A DNA stretch of 64,000 bases, from NCBI RefSeq assembly GCF_900129175.1, contig NZ_FQUI01000001.1:109516-173515 (forward strand), written 5' to 3'. The notes beneath the pieces are model-generated. The model was not told the DNA's origin. It ran no database searches and was given only the letters and a program-made list of their open reading frames with translations. The stretch comes from Marinitoga hydrogenitolerans DSM 16785. Lineage in GTDB: Bacteria > Thermotogota > Thermotogae > Petrotogales > Petrotogaceae. This document shows, piece after piece, positions 39,498 to 49,148 of the stretch. The position numbers and the translations under genes were made by a program. Each line of letters begins with the position of its first letter. Positions within the stretch are counted from its first letter, which is position 1.

Positions 39498-40967
39498 TTA
39501 TTTTATATTTATTCTTCCTTTTGATGTTCTTTTTACTTCATATAGTAACTCATCAACCTTTTTAAAACAATCATATATATTTGAAGAATCCTTACATATT
39601 GTGCTTCCACTAGAAAAGGAAAATCCTGTAATTTTTTTAAATAAATAATTTATTCGATTTAATATTCCAAATAGATTTTCTTCATCAATCATTTCAAAAA
39701 TCAAAACAAATTCATCTCCACCATATCTAAATGCTTTATCTTCTTTTCTTATATTCTTAAATACTATATCTGAAAAAACTTTTATTACCTTATCTCCTTT
39801 GCCGTGACCATATGTATCATTAATCTGTTTAAAATCATCGAGGTCAATCATTGCAATTCCTATATTATTTTTCCTAGAAAGTGTTAAAGACTCAATATAT
39901 TTATCTAAACTTCTTCTATTATAAAAACCTGTTAAAAAATCTTTTTCTGCTTCAAATTTTAGCGCATCTATAAATAACTTATTTTCCCATAAAACAACCA
40001 TATGTTTCGAAAAATAGTCTAAAGTATATATTTGTTCTCTTGATATTGACTGATGATTATATCTATTGTCAACTAAAACAAATCCAAAATCTTTATTTTC
40101 AGTCCTTAAAGGACATATTGCACATTCACCTAATATATCAATTTCATGTATTAATTTATGTGGAAGTATTGAAACTGGAATTTGAACTGCTATTCCTAAA
40201 TCCAAAAATTCTTTAAATAACTTATAATCCTTCATTTCATCTTCTCTTAATTTAAAATATTTAATTTTCTTTTCTAATGAAGAAAAATATTCTTTTGGTT
40301 TATAATCCTTTATAATTTTTTTAAAATCATAATTCGTTTCTTCCAGTCCTTCCCAAACTTCATGAGCTTCCTTCTCATTCACAAAACCAAATGCTCTTGT
40401 AACTTCATATGTGTCTCCTTTTTTTTGAAATAATATTGCTCTATTAAAATTCCCTCCGACTTTTACTGTAATTATTGTTAAATATATATATATTAGTTTA
40501 TCTATATCTGTATCTTTTTTCATCGCTTCTTCTAAAAAATCTTTAGAGTTCAACATTATATGAGATAATTTACTCCCTTTAAATAATGCTGCTAACATTT
40601 CTAAAGATAATATTGTATCCGTATTTAAAAGAATGTAATGCAGTATTTCAATATTTGATTGTAATAAAATATCATAATTCAAAGTTAATTTTTTTTCTTT
40701 AAAAACAAAAACAACTTTTTGATTTTTCGGATTTCGGATTATAGTAACATTTTTTATATTTAAAATTTTACATTTACCTGAAAGACTTATAATTCTATAT
40801 ATATTGTCTAAAACAAATGCTGGATTTTCTGAAATGTATATATACATTTCTATTGAATCTATAAATCTATTCAAACTTTCAAACAAAAAGAAAAATCCTT
40901 CATCAATTCTTGTATTTAATATATACTTTTCATATGGTGATAATATACTCCTTATTTTTTTGTCCAT
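39498..40967 (-). CDS. GGDEF diguanylate cyclase with GAF-like sensor region
   Basis: A soluble 489-residue protein with no membrane segment. The C-terminal GGDEF domain has the intact motif at 416-420 (RYGGDEF), an inhibitory RxxD site (RKED), and the substrate-binding MIDLDDFKQINDTYGHGKGD. Residues about 150-330 look GAF-like, with a CAICPLR segment whose two Cys could sense redox or bind metal. Residues 1-140 are not recognised. It probably makes cyclic di-GMP in response to a cytoplasmic signal. It is divergent from the exported-protein-secA unit. Confidence 0.85.
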   Translation of the reverse strand: MDKKIRSILSPYEKYILNTRIDEGFFFLFESLNRFIDSIEMYIYISENPAFVLDNIYRIISLSGKCKILNIKNVTIIRNPKNQKVVFVFKEKKLTLNYDILLQSNIEILHYILLNTDTILSLEMLAALFKGSKLSHIMLNSKDFLEEAMKKDTDIDKLIYIYLTIITVKVGGNFNRAILFQKKGDTYEVTRAFGFVNEKEAHEVWEGLEETNYDFKKIIKDYKPKEYFSSLEKKIKYFKLREDEMKDYKLFKEFLDLGIAVQIPVSILPHKLIHEIDILGECAICPLRTENKDFGFVLVDNRYNHQSISREQIYTLDYFSKHMVVLWENKLFIDALKFEAEKDFLTGFYNRRSLDKYIESLTLSRKNNIGIAMIDLDDFKQINDTYGHGKGDKVIKVFSDIVFKNIRKEDKAFRYGGDEFVLIFEMIDEENLFGILNRINYLFKKITGFSFSSGSTICKDSSNIYDCFKKVDELLYEVKRTSKGRINIK

Positions 40968-41025
40968 AAAGTCCCCCTAAATGTAATTAAAATTTTAACT
41001 TAAAAACCCCATAAAAATATTTTTC

Positions 41026-41044
41026 TGTTATAATTATTATAGCA
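41026..41044. promoter_or_regulatory. Symmetrical pair of divergent extended -10 elements
   Basis: On the plus strand TG-T-TATAAT (41026-41034), on the minus strand TG-C-TATAAT (41036-41044 read in reverse), back to back with one base between. No good -35 is seen for either, which fits extended -10 promoters. They could serve the exported protein-secA-prfB unit and the GGDEF gene. Confidence 0.6.
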
Positions 41045-41072
41045 TAAAAATTGAAATTTGAGAGGTGTTTAT

Positions 41073-42419
41073 ATGAAAAAATCAATAATACTTTTTTTCT
41101 TAATACTTCAAACTTTTATTTTCTCATATAATTTATTGAATAATTTTGACTTTTTTTTATATTTTAACAATCCAAATTCTTTTTATCAAAAGCTATATAC
41201 TAATGTATCCTTTTTTCGTTATTTATATTCTAAAGAAGGTGCTGGTCAAGAATCTTTATATGAATATCTATTAAAAAATTTAACTGAAGAAGAAATTAAA
41301 GATGTAAAAAAATTTATTTCATCAAATTTTCTCTTAATTTCTAACGATTCTTTTAATATTGAAGACTTTTTTTGGACGAATCCAATCCAAAATATAATTA
41401 AATTTCTAGGGAATTTTAATGGTTATATAATAACAGATTACAATAATCAAGAAAAATTAATTAATTTGATAAAAAATCTTTTTAGTTATGATGTAGAATA
41501 TATTAATGGAGAATATATAATAAAAAATTTAAACCTAAAATTATACTCAATTGGTGGCCATATTTTATTATATAATAAAAATATATCTATAGAAAAAATA
41601 TTTAAGTTACTGGACGATTTTAATTCTCTAAAATTAAATATTAAAGATAATATATACATATCTTTTAAAAAGCAAAAATTCAATTACTTATTAGAATCAT
41701 TTCAAAAAAAATATATGTCAAAATACTCTGATAATATTTCAGGTGAAGTAAAGATAAATTATGTAAATAAAGAAATTATTTTTGATATAGAAAGTTCATT
41801 AAAAATAATAAACAATTCAAAATTTAACGAAGGCTATAAAATTTTTGGGGATTCTTTAATATTTTTGAACCTAAATTCACATTCCGAAATCTATAATATT
41901 GTCTCTAAAGTTTTTATACCTCGAGATAGTTACTCAAATAACGCTTTAAATTTAATTTTAAATTCAATAAAAAGCGATGGTAGTATTTATTTGAGTGAAT
42001 ATTTTTCCAGAAAAGGTGATGGTATCTCTATTATTATTCCGGGTATTGTTAATCTGGAAAAAATAGATGAAAAAATTAAAGTATGGGGAATAGAAAAAAA
42101 GACTCTCGGAAATTACTATTATTATTCTATATATTATGACAAGATTGGGGCTCCGGTATATTTATATGTTAATGAAAATAACATGATAATATCGTCCATA
42201 TCTCCAACATTAATGAAATATTTAATAGTAAATTCAAAAAAATTTTCTAATCTGAAAATCTTTTATTCAAATGATTTACCAAAGAATATATTGTATATAT
42301 GGTATTCAAATATAAACTCTTTTTTTGAAGAATTTATTGGTAATTCTGTCCCGGGTGAATTTATAATAATAAATGCTTCTGATAATAACAAATTTATTGA
42401 AAAAATAATATTAAGGTAG
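41073..42419 (+). CDS. Exported protein of unknown function upstream of secA
   Basis: I do not recognise this 448-residue protein. It begins with a clear signal peptide (KKSIILFFLILQTFIFS, cut probably near residue 20) without a lipobox Cys. The rest is rich in N, I, Y, F, S and K, with alternating beta patterns and no cysteine cluster or known catalytic motif; it is probably secreted into the periplasm or toga space. The ATG at 41073 has a GAGAGGTG site, so an in-frame ATG five codons upstream is not used. It ends 8 bases before secA and is likely co-transcribed with it. Confidence 0.75.
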   Translation: MKKSIILFFLILQTFIFSYNLLNNFDFFLYFNNPNSFYQKLYTNVSFFRYLYSKEGAGQESLYEYLLKNLTEEEIKDVKKFISSNFLLISNDSFNIEDFFWTNPIQNIIKFLGNFNGYIITDYNNQEKLINLIKNLFSYDVEYINGEYIIKNLNLKLYSIGGHILLYNKNISIEKIFKLLDDFNSLKLNIKDNIYISFKKQKFNYLLESFQKKYMSKYSDNISGEVKINYVNKEIIFDIESSLKIINNSKFNEGYKIFGDSLIFLNLNSHSEIYNIVSKVFIPRDSYSNNALNLILNSIKSDGSIYLSEYFSRKGDGISIIIPGIVNLEKIDEKIKVWGIEKKTLGNYYYYSIYYDKIGAPVYLYVNENNMIISSISPTLMKYLIVNSKKFSNLKIFYSNDLPKNILYIWYSNINSFFEEFIGNSVPGEFIIINASDNNKFIEKIILR

Positions 42420-42427
42420 GTGTTTAA

Positions 42428-44878
42428 ATGAGCATATTAGCAAAAATTTTTGATAAGAACAAAAGAACCTTGAACAAATATAAAAAAGTGGTTGATAAAA
42501 TAAATGCTTTAGAACCGGAAATGGAAAAGTTAAGTGATGACCAATTAAAATCAAAAACCACCGAATTTAAAAAAAGACTTGAAAATGGAGAAGTTTTAGA
42601 TGACCTATTAGTAGATGCTTTTGCTGTAGTTAGAGAAACTGCAAAAAGAGTTTTAAAAATGAGACATTTTGACGTTCAATTAATGGGTGGAATTGCCTTG
42701 CATGAAGGAAATATTGCAGAAATGAAAACTGGTGAAGGTAAAACACTGGTTGCAACATTACCTGTATACCTAAATGCCTTGACTGGAAAAGGAGTTCACT
42801 TGGCAACACACAATGATTATCTCGCCAAAAGAGATGCTCAATGGATGGGTCCTGTCTATGAATTTTTAGGATTAAGTGTAGGCTTTATTCAAGCTGGAAT
42901 GGAAAATGAAGATAGAAAAAAAGCTTATAGGTGTGATATAACCTATGGAACTGCAAATGAGTTTGGATTTGATTATTTAAGAGATAATCTTGTATATGAT
43001 TTAAATGATAAAGTACAAAGAGGTCATTATTATACTATAGTTGATGAAGCTGATAGTATTTTAATTGACGAAGCCAGAACACCTTTAATAATTTCAGGTC
43101 CATCCGATACACCATCACATTTATATACAAAATTTGCAACAATAGCAAGAAAGTTGAAAAAAGACGATGACTTTACATTGGACGAAAAAAGTAAAGCTGT
43201 AATTCTTACAGATGAAGGTATTGCAAAGCTTGAAAAAATGTTAGGAATAGAAAATCTATATGATCCAAAAAATATTCACTTTTTATTCCACACTTTAAAT
43301 GCTTTAAAGGCTTTACATTACTTTAAAAAAGATAAAGATTATATAATTCAAGACGGTGAAATTATTATTGTAGATGAATTTACAGGAAGATTAATGCATG
43401 GAAGAAGATACTCAGAGGGTTTACACCAAGCTATTGAAGCAAAAGAAGGCGTTAAAGTAAAGGAAGAATCCTTAACATATGCAACTATAACATTCCAGAA
43501 TTATTTCAGAATGTATGAAAAATTGGCCGGAATGACTGGAACCGCTAAAACTGAAGAAGATGAATTCAAACAAATATATAACTGTGAGGTTGTTGTAATC
43601 CCAACAAATAAACCTGTAATTAGAAAAGATAAAAATGACTTAATATATAAAACTCAAAAAGAAAAATGGACTGCTGTTGTTAAAGAAATAAAAGAAAGAT
43701 ATAAAAATGGGCAACCTATGTTAGTTGGTACTACTTCTATAGAAACCAGTGAATTATTAAGTCATATGTTAAAAAAAGAGAAAATACCTCATAATGTATT
43801 AAATGCGAAATACCATGAAAAAGAAGCTGAAATTATTGCACAAGCAGGACAAAAAGGTATGATAACAATAGCAACTAATATGGCTGGAAGAGGTACAGAT
43901 ATCAAACTAGGAGAAGGCGTTGTTGAATTAGGCGGACTTTATGTTATAGGCACGGAAAGACATGAAAGTAGAAGAATCGATAATCAATTAATAGGTCGTT
44001 CAGGAAGACAGGGAGATCCTGGAGAATCAAGATTTTTCCTTTCATTTGAAGATGATCTCTTAAGATTGTTTGGTGGAGATAAATTAAAGAATATAATGAA
44101 TACATTAAAAATTGAAGATGATCAGCCCATTGAACATGCCTTATTAAGTAAAATAATAAGAGATGCTCAAAAAAGAGTTGAAGGTATCCATTTCTCCATA
44201 AGAAAAAGATTATTTGAACTAGATTCCATTATGGATTATCAAAGATCATCTATTTATAGTCACAGGGATTGGATTTTAAGCCAAACGGATTATGATGAAC
44301 ATTTAAGAGAAATTTTTGAAGATGTCGTTGACAGATTAGTTGAATCTTCTATAAACGAAGAAGAATTAGTAGATAAAGAAGAATTAAGTAAAAAATTACT
44401 TGCTTTTGGAATAATTGAAAAAATCGATTTTGACAATGTTGAAGAATGCAAAGATAAAGTATTTAAATTATTATGGGATAAATATCATTCTAAAAAAAGT
44501 GAATTTGGTGAAGAGTTTCAGAGAATATCCAAATTTATAATGCTTAGAATTATTGATGAAAGATGGAGAAAACATCTTGAAGCTATTGAACATTTAAAGG
44601 AAGCTGTTAGTTTGAGAGCATATGGACAAAAAGATCCTGCAATGGAATTCAAAAAAGAATCTTATATTCTATTTGAAGAATTAATAAATAACATTTATGA
44701 TGATACTGTTTCTTATCTATTGAGAATAATAAAAGTTGATACATCAAAAGAAGAAGAAGAAACAAAGAAAAAGATTCATCAATTAAATTTCGTTCATAAT
44801 GACGGAAGTGTAATTAATAGAGCTGAAAAAAGAAAAGAAAAAAAGAAAACACATAAAAGAATCAAAATAAAGAGGTGA
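42428..44878 (+). CDS. secA: Preprotein translocase ATPase SecA
   Basis: This motor drives proteins through SecYEG. The 816 residues have Walker [14 protein letters not shown] near 99-111, the DEAD-like [15 protein letters not shown], the preprotein cross-linking region, [12 protein letters not shown] and the arginine-finger helicase motif [10 protein letters not shown]. The C-terminus is a basic tail ([16 protein letters not shown]) with no zinc-binding SEC-C cysteines, as in several anaerobes. It follows the exported protein by 8 bases and precedes prfB by 4. Confidence 0.98.
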   Translation: MSILAKIFDKNKRTLNKYKKVVDKINALEPEMEKLSDDQLKSKTTEFKKRLENGEVLDDLLVDAFAVVRETAKRVLKMRHFDVQLMGGIALHEGNIAEMKTGEGKTLVATLPVYLNALTGKGVHLATHNDYLAKRDAQWMGPVYEFLGLSVGFIQAGMENEDRKKAYRCDITYGTANEFGFDYLRDNLVYDLNDKVQRGHYYTIVDEADSILIDEARTPLIISGPSDTPSHLYTKFATIARKLKKDDDFTLDEKSKAVILTDEGIAKLEKMLGIENLYDPKNIHFLFHTLNALKALHYFKKDKDYIIQDGEIIIVDEFTGRLMHGRRYSEGLHQAIEAKEGVKVKEESLTYATITFQNYFRMYEKLAGMTGTAKTEEDEFKQIYNCEVVVIPTNKPVIRKDKNDLIYKTQKEKWTAVVKEIKERYKNGQPMLVGTTSIETSELLSHMLKKEKIPHNVLNAKYHEKEAEIIAQAGQKGMITIATNMAGRGTDIKLGEGVVELGGLYVIGTERHESRRIDNQLIGRSGRQGDPGESRFFLSFEDDLLRLFGGDKLKNIMNTLKIEDDQPIEHALLSKIIRDAQKRVEGIHFSIRKRLFELDSIMDYQRSSIYSHRDWILSQTDYDEHLREIFEDVVDRLVESSINEEELVDKEELSKKLLAFGIIEKIDFDNVEECKDKVFKLLWDKYHSKKSEFGEEFQRISKFIMLRIIDERWRKHLEAIEHLKEAVSLRAYGQKDPAMEFKKESYILFEELINNIYDDTVSYLLRIIKVDTSKEEEETKKKIHQLNFVHNDGSVINRAEKRKEKKKTHKRIKIKR

Positions 44879-44882
44879 AAAA

Positions 44883-45989
44883 ATGCTTGACTATGAAATA
44901 AAAGTAAAAATAGATGAACTAAAAGAAAAATTTAAAAACCTTAGAAGTCTTTTTGATATAGAAAAAACAAATAAACGGATAAATAAACTGGAAAATGAAA
45001 TGACTAACCCTGAATTCTGGAATGATCAAAAAAGAGCTGAAAAAATTTCTCGTGAATTACAACATTTAAAACATGAAAAGGAAGAATTTATAAATCTTCA
45101 AGGTTTATTTGAAGATCTTGAAGTAGCCATAGAATTCAGCGAAGAAGATCCTACTATGGATGATCAAGCTCTAGAAATATTACATAAAATAGAAAAAAAA
45201 GTAAAAGAATTCGAACTAGCAATGTTATTATCAGGAAAATATGATTCAAACAATGTATTTTTAACTATACACCCTGGTGCTGGCGGAACAGAATCTCACG
45301 ATTGGGCAGATATGTTATTAAGAATGTATACAAGATGGGCAGAAAAAAATTCATATAAAATAGAAATCATAGATTATTTGCCTGGTGATGAAGCTGGAAT
45401 AAAAAGCGTTACAATAAAAATAAATGGTTCATTTGCATATGGAAAATTAAAATACGAATCTGGTGTTCATAGATTAGTTAGAGTTTCTCCTTTTGATGCC
45501 GCAAATAGGAGACACACTTCCTTTGCATCCGTTTCAGTAACCCCAGAATTAGATGAAGATATCGATATAGAAATAAGACCTGATGATTTAAAAATAGATA
45601 CATATAGAGCTGGCGGAGCCGGAGGGCAACACGTTAATAAAACAGATTCAGCAGTTAGAATAACTCATTTACCTACAGGTATTGTGGTCGCCTGCCAAAA
45701 TGAACGATCTCAACATCAAAATAAAGCTACAGCAATGCAAATATTAAAAGCCAGACTTTTTGAACTTGAAATGAAAAAGAAAATGGAAGAAAAATTAAAG
45801 TTAATGGGTGATATGAAAGATATATCTTGGGGAAATCAAATTAGATCTTATGTATTATATCCATATAAAATGGTTAAAGATCACAGAACAAGTTACGAAT
45901 CGTCTAATGCTGATGCTGTACTAGATGGTGATTTAGATGGATTTATAGAAGCTGAACTTCTGTATTTTGCTAAATTAAATAAAGAATAA
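44883..45989 (+). CDS. prfB: Peptide chain release factor 2
   Basis: RF2 ends translation at UAA and UGA. The 368 residues contain the stop-reading tripeptide SPF at 202-204 and the catalytic GGQ at 247-249. The usual internal UGA with +1 frameshift near codon 25 is absent: the region reads LRSLFDIEK in one open frame where E. coli has LRGYL-UGA. RF2 is thus not autoregulated in that way here. The GAGGTG site lies in the secA 3' end, and secA-prfB is probably one transcript. Confidence 0.97.
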   Translation: MLDYEIKVKIDELKEKFKNLRSLFDIEKTNKRINKLENEMTNPEFWNDQKRAEKISRELQHLKHEKEEFINLQGLFEDLEVAIEFSEEDPTMDDQALEILHKIEKKVKEFELAMLLSGKYDSNNVFLTIHPGAGGTESHDWADMLLRMYTRWAEKNSYKIEIIDYLPGDEAGIKSVTIKINGSFAYGKLKYESGVHRLVRVSPFDAANRRHTSFASVSVTPELDEDIDIEIRPDDLKIDTYRAGGAGGQHVNKTDSAVRITHLPTGIVVACQNERSQHQNKATAMQILKARLFELEMKKKMEEKLKLMGDMKDISWGNQIRSYVLYPYKMVKDHRTSYESSNADAVLDGDLDGFIEAELLYFAKLNKE

Positions 45990-45991
45990 TT

Positions 45992-46026
45992 ATAAAATAT
46001 GGCCGTGGTTCACGGCCATATTTTAT
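45992..46026. terminator. Bidirectional terminator between prfB and the nucleotidyltransferase gene
   Basis: A perfect 16-bp stem (45992-46007 with 46011-46026) around GTT, with a GC-rich tip (GGCCGTG) and A/T-rich base that gives a U tract in both directions. It lies between converging genes. Confidence 0.92.
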
Positions 46027-46040
46027 TTATGAAAATTAAA

Positions 46041-46346
46041 TCAATCTCTTTTATATAAAAACTTCCCGACTCTATCTATATGCTCTTTTAATTCTTTGTT
46101 ATCTATTTTATTATAAATTATTAAATCTATTCCATATGGAATTTCAAGTTTTTCAATTTCAACCTGAATTGAAATAATATCATTTATATTTAGATCCTCT
46201 CCATACAATGCTATATCTATATCAGATCCATTTTTAAAATTCCCCTTTGCTCTTGAACCAAATAAAATAACCCTTTTTATTTTTTTGTTGTTGGAAAATA
46301 TTTTAATAAGATTGTCCAAAAGCTCTTCCTTTAACCCAAATTTCAT
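46041..46346 (-). CDS. MntA/HI0073-like minimal nucleotidyltransferase
   Basis: A 101-residue nucleotidyltransferase of the polymerase beta fold. The motif GSRAKGNFKNGSDIDIAL starts at residue 30, with acids D42 and D44, and the third acid D74 in GIDLIIY, so it appears active. In MntA/HepT-type pairs such proteins act as antitoxins that modify a HEPN toxin; in HI0073/HI0074 the partner is a substrate-binding helical protein. Its ATG overlaps the stop of the partner gene by one base. Confidence 0.88.
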   Translation of the reverse strand: MKFGLKEELLDNLIKIFSNNKKIKRVILFGSRAKGNFKNGSDIDIALYGEDLNINDIISIQVEIEKLEIPYGIDLIIYNKIDNKELKEHIDRVGKFLYKRD

Positions 46347-46762
46347 TAATCCTCATTCCTTTTTAAACTTTCTAATTTTTGAATTAATTTTTTAAATTCG
46401 TCATAATAAAAATTAATGATTAAATCAACTATTTCATCTGCTGTACTTTCGTCATATGTATGGCTCGTTAAGTTTCTACTTAATATCATTTTCATCCATA
46501 TATCCCCATTAATTATAATCCCATTTTTAAAAGCTTCTCTTATTGCATCTCTTGAACCATATATATTAAAGTTTCCTTTATTCTCAAAAAAATCTTTCAA
46601 GGTTTTCCAGGCTAATTCATGTGTATATTCAAAACTTTGAATTAATCCTTGCTTTTCCAATATAGAAAGTTCTCTTTCTTTCGAAAGCTCAACTGCATTG
46701 CTTAATTGATTAAAAGCTTTTTTTTAATTTTGAAATCTTTGAATCCATCTAATATCTTTCAT
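46346..46762 (-). pseudogene. HI0074/HepT-like partner gene with in-frame nonsense codon
   Basis: From the ATG at 46762 the frame reads MKDIRWIQRFQN, then TAA (46724-46726), then KKAFNQLSNAVELSKEREL and on without a break to 46346. The text on both sides of the stop is what the HI0074-type nucleotidyltransferase-partner family has at its N-terminus, so one codon (most likely TAT) has become TAA. The start has an AGGTGA site with good spacing. A TTG at 46660 could start a 104-residue remnant (EYTHELAWKTLKDFF onward), but no ribosome site is seen there. Conserved helices in the rest look intact, so the loss is recent, a sequencing error, or the stop is read through. Confidence 0.8.
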
Positions 46763-46779
46763 TTTTCTCACCTACATAC

Positions 46780-48123
46780 TTAAAATCTATATTCCACCCC
46801 AATATTAAAGTTATAATAAAATTCATCCTTATTTGATGGTTTAAACATTTTCATATCGTAATTATCACTTGCTGCTGTATCAACGAGTTCTAATTTGTTT
46901 TTCGTATATCTCAAATTCATACCATTAAATATTTTTAATCCATAAAAAGTATAATCAACTTTTAAATTAAAATCATATTTATGTTCCAATATTTCATCAT
47001 CTAAAAAATGCGTGCCTTGTCCTCCCTCTGTCCATGTTGCATATTCGCCCCATGGATTTGCTGGTGACTTGCTCCCGGAAATAACATATTCAAAACTTCC
47101 TCTGATATTCGTATTTTTAATATTATTTTCATATGTTGTCATAAATGCTATGTTGTTTTCGCCATTATAATATCCTATGTAATTTTCTTCATTAGGTATT
47201 GTTTTATCATTAATATCAACATTTGGATAATATGTATATCCATAATATCTATTTGTTCCATCGCCAGATGGTTGAAAAGTATATTTTGTAGCTCCTGCAT
47301 TGTATAAACCAAATGCACCATACTTCATATTTATTTTACCTCCAACACTCCAGGCTACTTTATCAGGATTTTGATACGCATCTGGATTTAAAATCCTATT
47401 TGCATTTATATCATCAACTAATATTTGTGCATAATAGTAATGTCCTTCATCTTTATAATCGAGCATAAATCCCATTATTGAATTTGCGTTATATCCATGA
47501 TACCATGGTTTTCCACTTGAAATATTTACATATTGAACAAAAAAATTAGGTATTACATTTAGAAAATACTCTATGTCAAATGCTGTATTTACATAAACGG
47601 CTGACTCTTCATATGCAAATCTAAAGTTCCCAATTTTTAATCCATATGTTTTAAAGTTTGCTCCTCTATCTTTATAACCCAGTTGAGACTGCCTGTTTAA
47701 TTCAATATATCTTGTTTCATAAAAAAACGATTCATCTTCATAATTGAAATCTATAATAACAGATGATAATCCTTTAGAGGAAATGTACAATGAATATGGT
47801 GAATCTACAATATCATAATGTTGCAATCGTCCAAATCTTAATTTATAATTGTCAAAATCAATAGAAACTCCACCATTTTTCATATAGAAATAATATCCTT
47901 CATAAAAAGCATTTTCTAACCCGCTTAAATTATATTTATCATCATTATAAGCATTTAATTCAGCTAAAAAGTTGAACCCTTTAAAAGTATGTGTGACTTT
48001 AAAGGTAAATCCTTGATATGGCTTTATACTGTTTATATTCTCATCAATTCTCAATGAAAAATCTACACCGAAAATATTTAAGGCGAATATTATTAAAAAT
48101 AAAGATGTGTATATTTTTCTCAT
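46780..48123 (-). CDS. Outer-membrane (toga) beta-barrel protein
   Basis: I do not recognise a named family. The 447 residues begin with a signal peptide (about residues 1-19) and continue as alternating polar and aromatic strands with short turns, very rich in Y, F, N, D and G. The last strand ends in YNFNIGVEYRF; a final Phe is the usual signal for outer-membrane barrel insertion. No peptidoglycan-binding SLH domain is present, so this is a barrel rather than an Omp-alpha type anchor. It is likely a porin or glycan-related barrel of the sheath. It lies 8 bases after the folD-like gene. Confidence 0.75.
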   Translation of the reverse strand: MRKIYTSLFLIIFALNIFGVDFSLRIDENINSIKPYQGFTFKVTHTFKGFNFLAELNAYNDDKYNLSGLENAFYEGYYFYMKNGGVSIDFDNYKLRFGRLQHYDIVDSPYSLYISSKGLSSVIIDFNYEDESFFYETRYIELNRQSQLGYKDRGANFKTYGLKIGNFRFAYEESAVYVNTAFDIEYFLNVIPNFFVQYVNISSGKPWYHGYNANSIMGFMLDYKDEGHYYYAQILVDDINANRILNPDAYQNPDKVAWSVGGKINMKYGAFGLYNAGATKYTFQPSGDGTNRYYGYTYYPNVDINDKTIPNEENYIGYYNGENNIAFMTTYENNIKNTNIRGSFEYVISGSKSPANPWGEYATWTEGGQGTHFLDDEILEHKYDFNLKVDYTFYGLKIFNGMNLRYTKNKLELVDTAASDNYDMKMFKPSNKDEFYYNFNIGVEYRF

Positions 48124-48131
48124 CTACACCC

Positions 48132-49136
48132 TCACCTTCCAACAAATATATTTCTTTCAAATTTTTTTAATTCAATTAATGCATTATCTCCCAATCTTCT
48201 ATTTACTAAATAAAATAAATTAGATATTAATTTATGTAATGTCATGTCATTTATTCTATTTCCTTTTTCCACAAGATTCCACTTTGGTGAAATTCTATAT
48301 ACTTTATCAAACACATCTGGATATTCAAAATTCCCCTCGAAAGCTATATCAAATACTATTGAATTTTCTGGTATATATTTTGTAGGAATTTTAAATTTTT
48401 CTGATGGAACTGCTGAGATAATAATATCGGAAATAGACACGAATTTCATTATGTCATCATAATCTGTATATTTCTGACATACCCTAACACTAGCATTTTC
48501 ATTTAACATCATTAAAGCTAAAGATCTTCCCACTGCCAAAGAATCATTAATTACCACAATTTTTTTTCCTTCTAATTTAAAAGGGTTTTCTTTTAAATTA
48601 GAAGGATATTTGCCATTATCTTTAAAATAATTTTCATAGAGTATATAATTTCTTTTCAAAACATATAATATTCCTTTTGCTGTTGGGGGAATAATCAATT
48701 TTCGTAAATTTTCATTATCGCTGTAAAATTCATGTTGAACCAAATATCCCATATACTCATGATTTAAACCTTCCACATCTTTCTCTATTGATACAAGATT
48801 CATAAAATATGTATCTTTAATATCAAATGGTGTTGGATACATAACAATTATTCCGTGTGTACTTTTGTCATTATTATAATACTTTATTTTTTCTTCTAAT
48901 AACTCTTTGTTAAATGCTTTATCAAGAATAAAATTTATTCCATATTTTTTACAAATACCTTTTATACCTTTAGCATACGAAACACTACCTGCATCCTTTG
49001 ATGTAAGAATACAGATTAATTGTGGTTGTATATTATTTTCTTTTAATAATTTAATATTTTTCTCAAAAATTGGTTTATCAAATTTTTCTATTAAATATTT
49101 TATATTAAATAATTTTTCCGTTTTTAAATCCTCCAC
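48132..49136 (-). CDS. folD: Divergent FolD-like methylenetetrahydrofolate dehydrogenase/cyclohydrolase
   Basis: FolD interconverts methylene-, methenyl- and formyl-tetrahydrofolate. The 334 residues keep the FolD layout: N-terminal domain with ICILTSKDAGSVSYAKGIKG, GIIVMYPTPFD, the DVEGLN motif, then the NADP domain with KIVVINDSLAVGRSLALMML and a C-terminal NDMTLHKLISNLF. Several usual motifs are changed: the Y-x-x-x-K catalytic lysine is not at its normal spacing, PCTP reads IPPT, GRSxxVG reads NDSLAVG, and a 20-residue insert (near residues 172-192) precedes the Rossmann strand. It may be a true but diverged FolD or a paralogue with another role. It is 12 bases after the DUF1292 gene. Confidence 0.65.
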   Translation of the reverse strand: MEDLKTEKLFNIKYLIEKFDKPIFEKNIKLLKENNIQPQLICILTSKDAGSVSYAKGIKGICKKYGINFILDKAFNKELLEEKIKYYNNDKSTHGIIVMYPTPFDIKDTYFMNLVSIEKDVEGLNHEYMGYLVQHEFYSDNENLRKLIIPPTAKGILYVLKRNYILYENYFKDNGKYPSNLKENPFKLEGKKIVVINDSLAVGRSLALMMLNENASVRVCQKYTDYDDIMKFVSISDIIISAVPSEKFKIPTKYIPENSIVFDIAFEGNFEYPDVFDKVYRISPKWNLVEKGNRINDMTLHKLISNLFYLVNRRLGDNALIELKKFERNIFVGR

Positions 49137-49148
49137 CTCCCGACAAAA

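Noticed and set aside
46718..46726. Frameshift slippage on the A8 run as the cause of the broken HI0074-like gene
   Set aside because: The frame is the same on both sides of the stop, and the stop is upstream of the run, so a substitution explains it better than slippage.
46041..46762. Working toxin-antitoxin module
   Set aside because: The HEPN/HI0074-like member has a nonsense codon, and the HI0073/HI0074 type is not proven to be a toxin pair.
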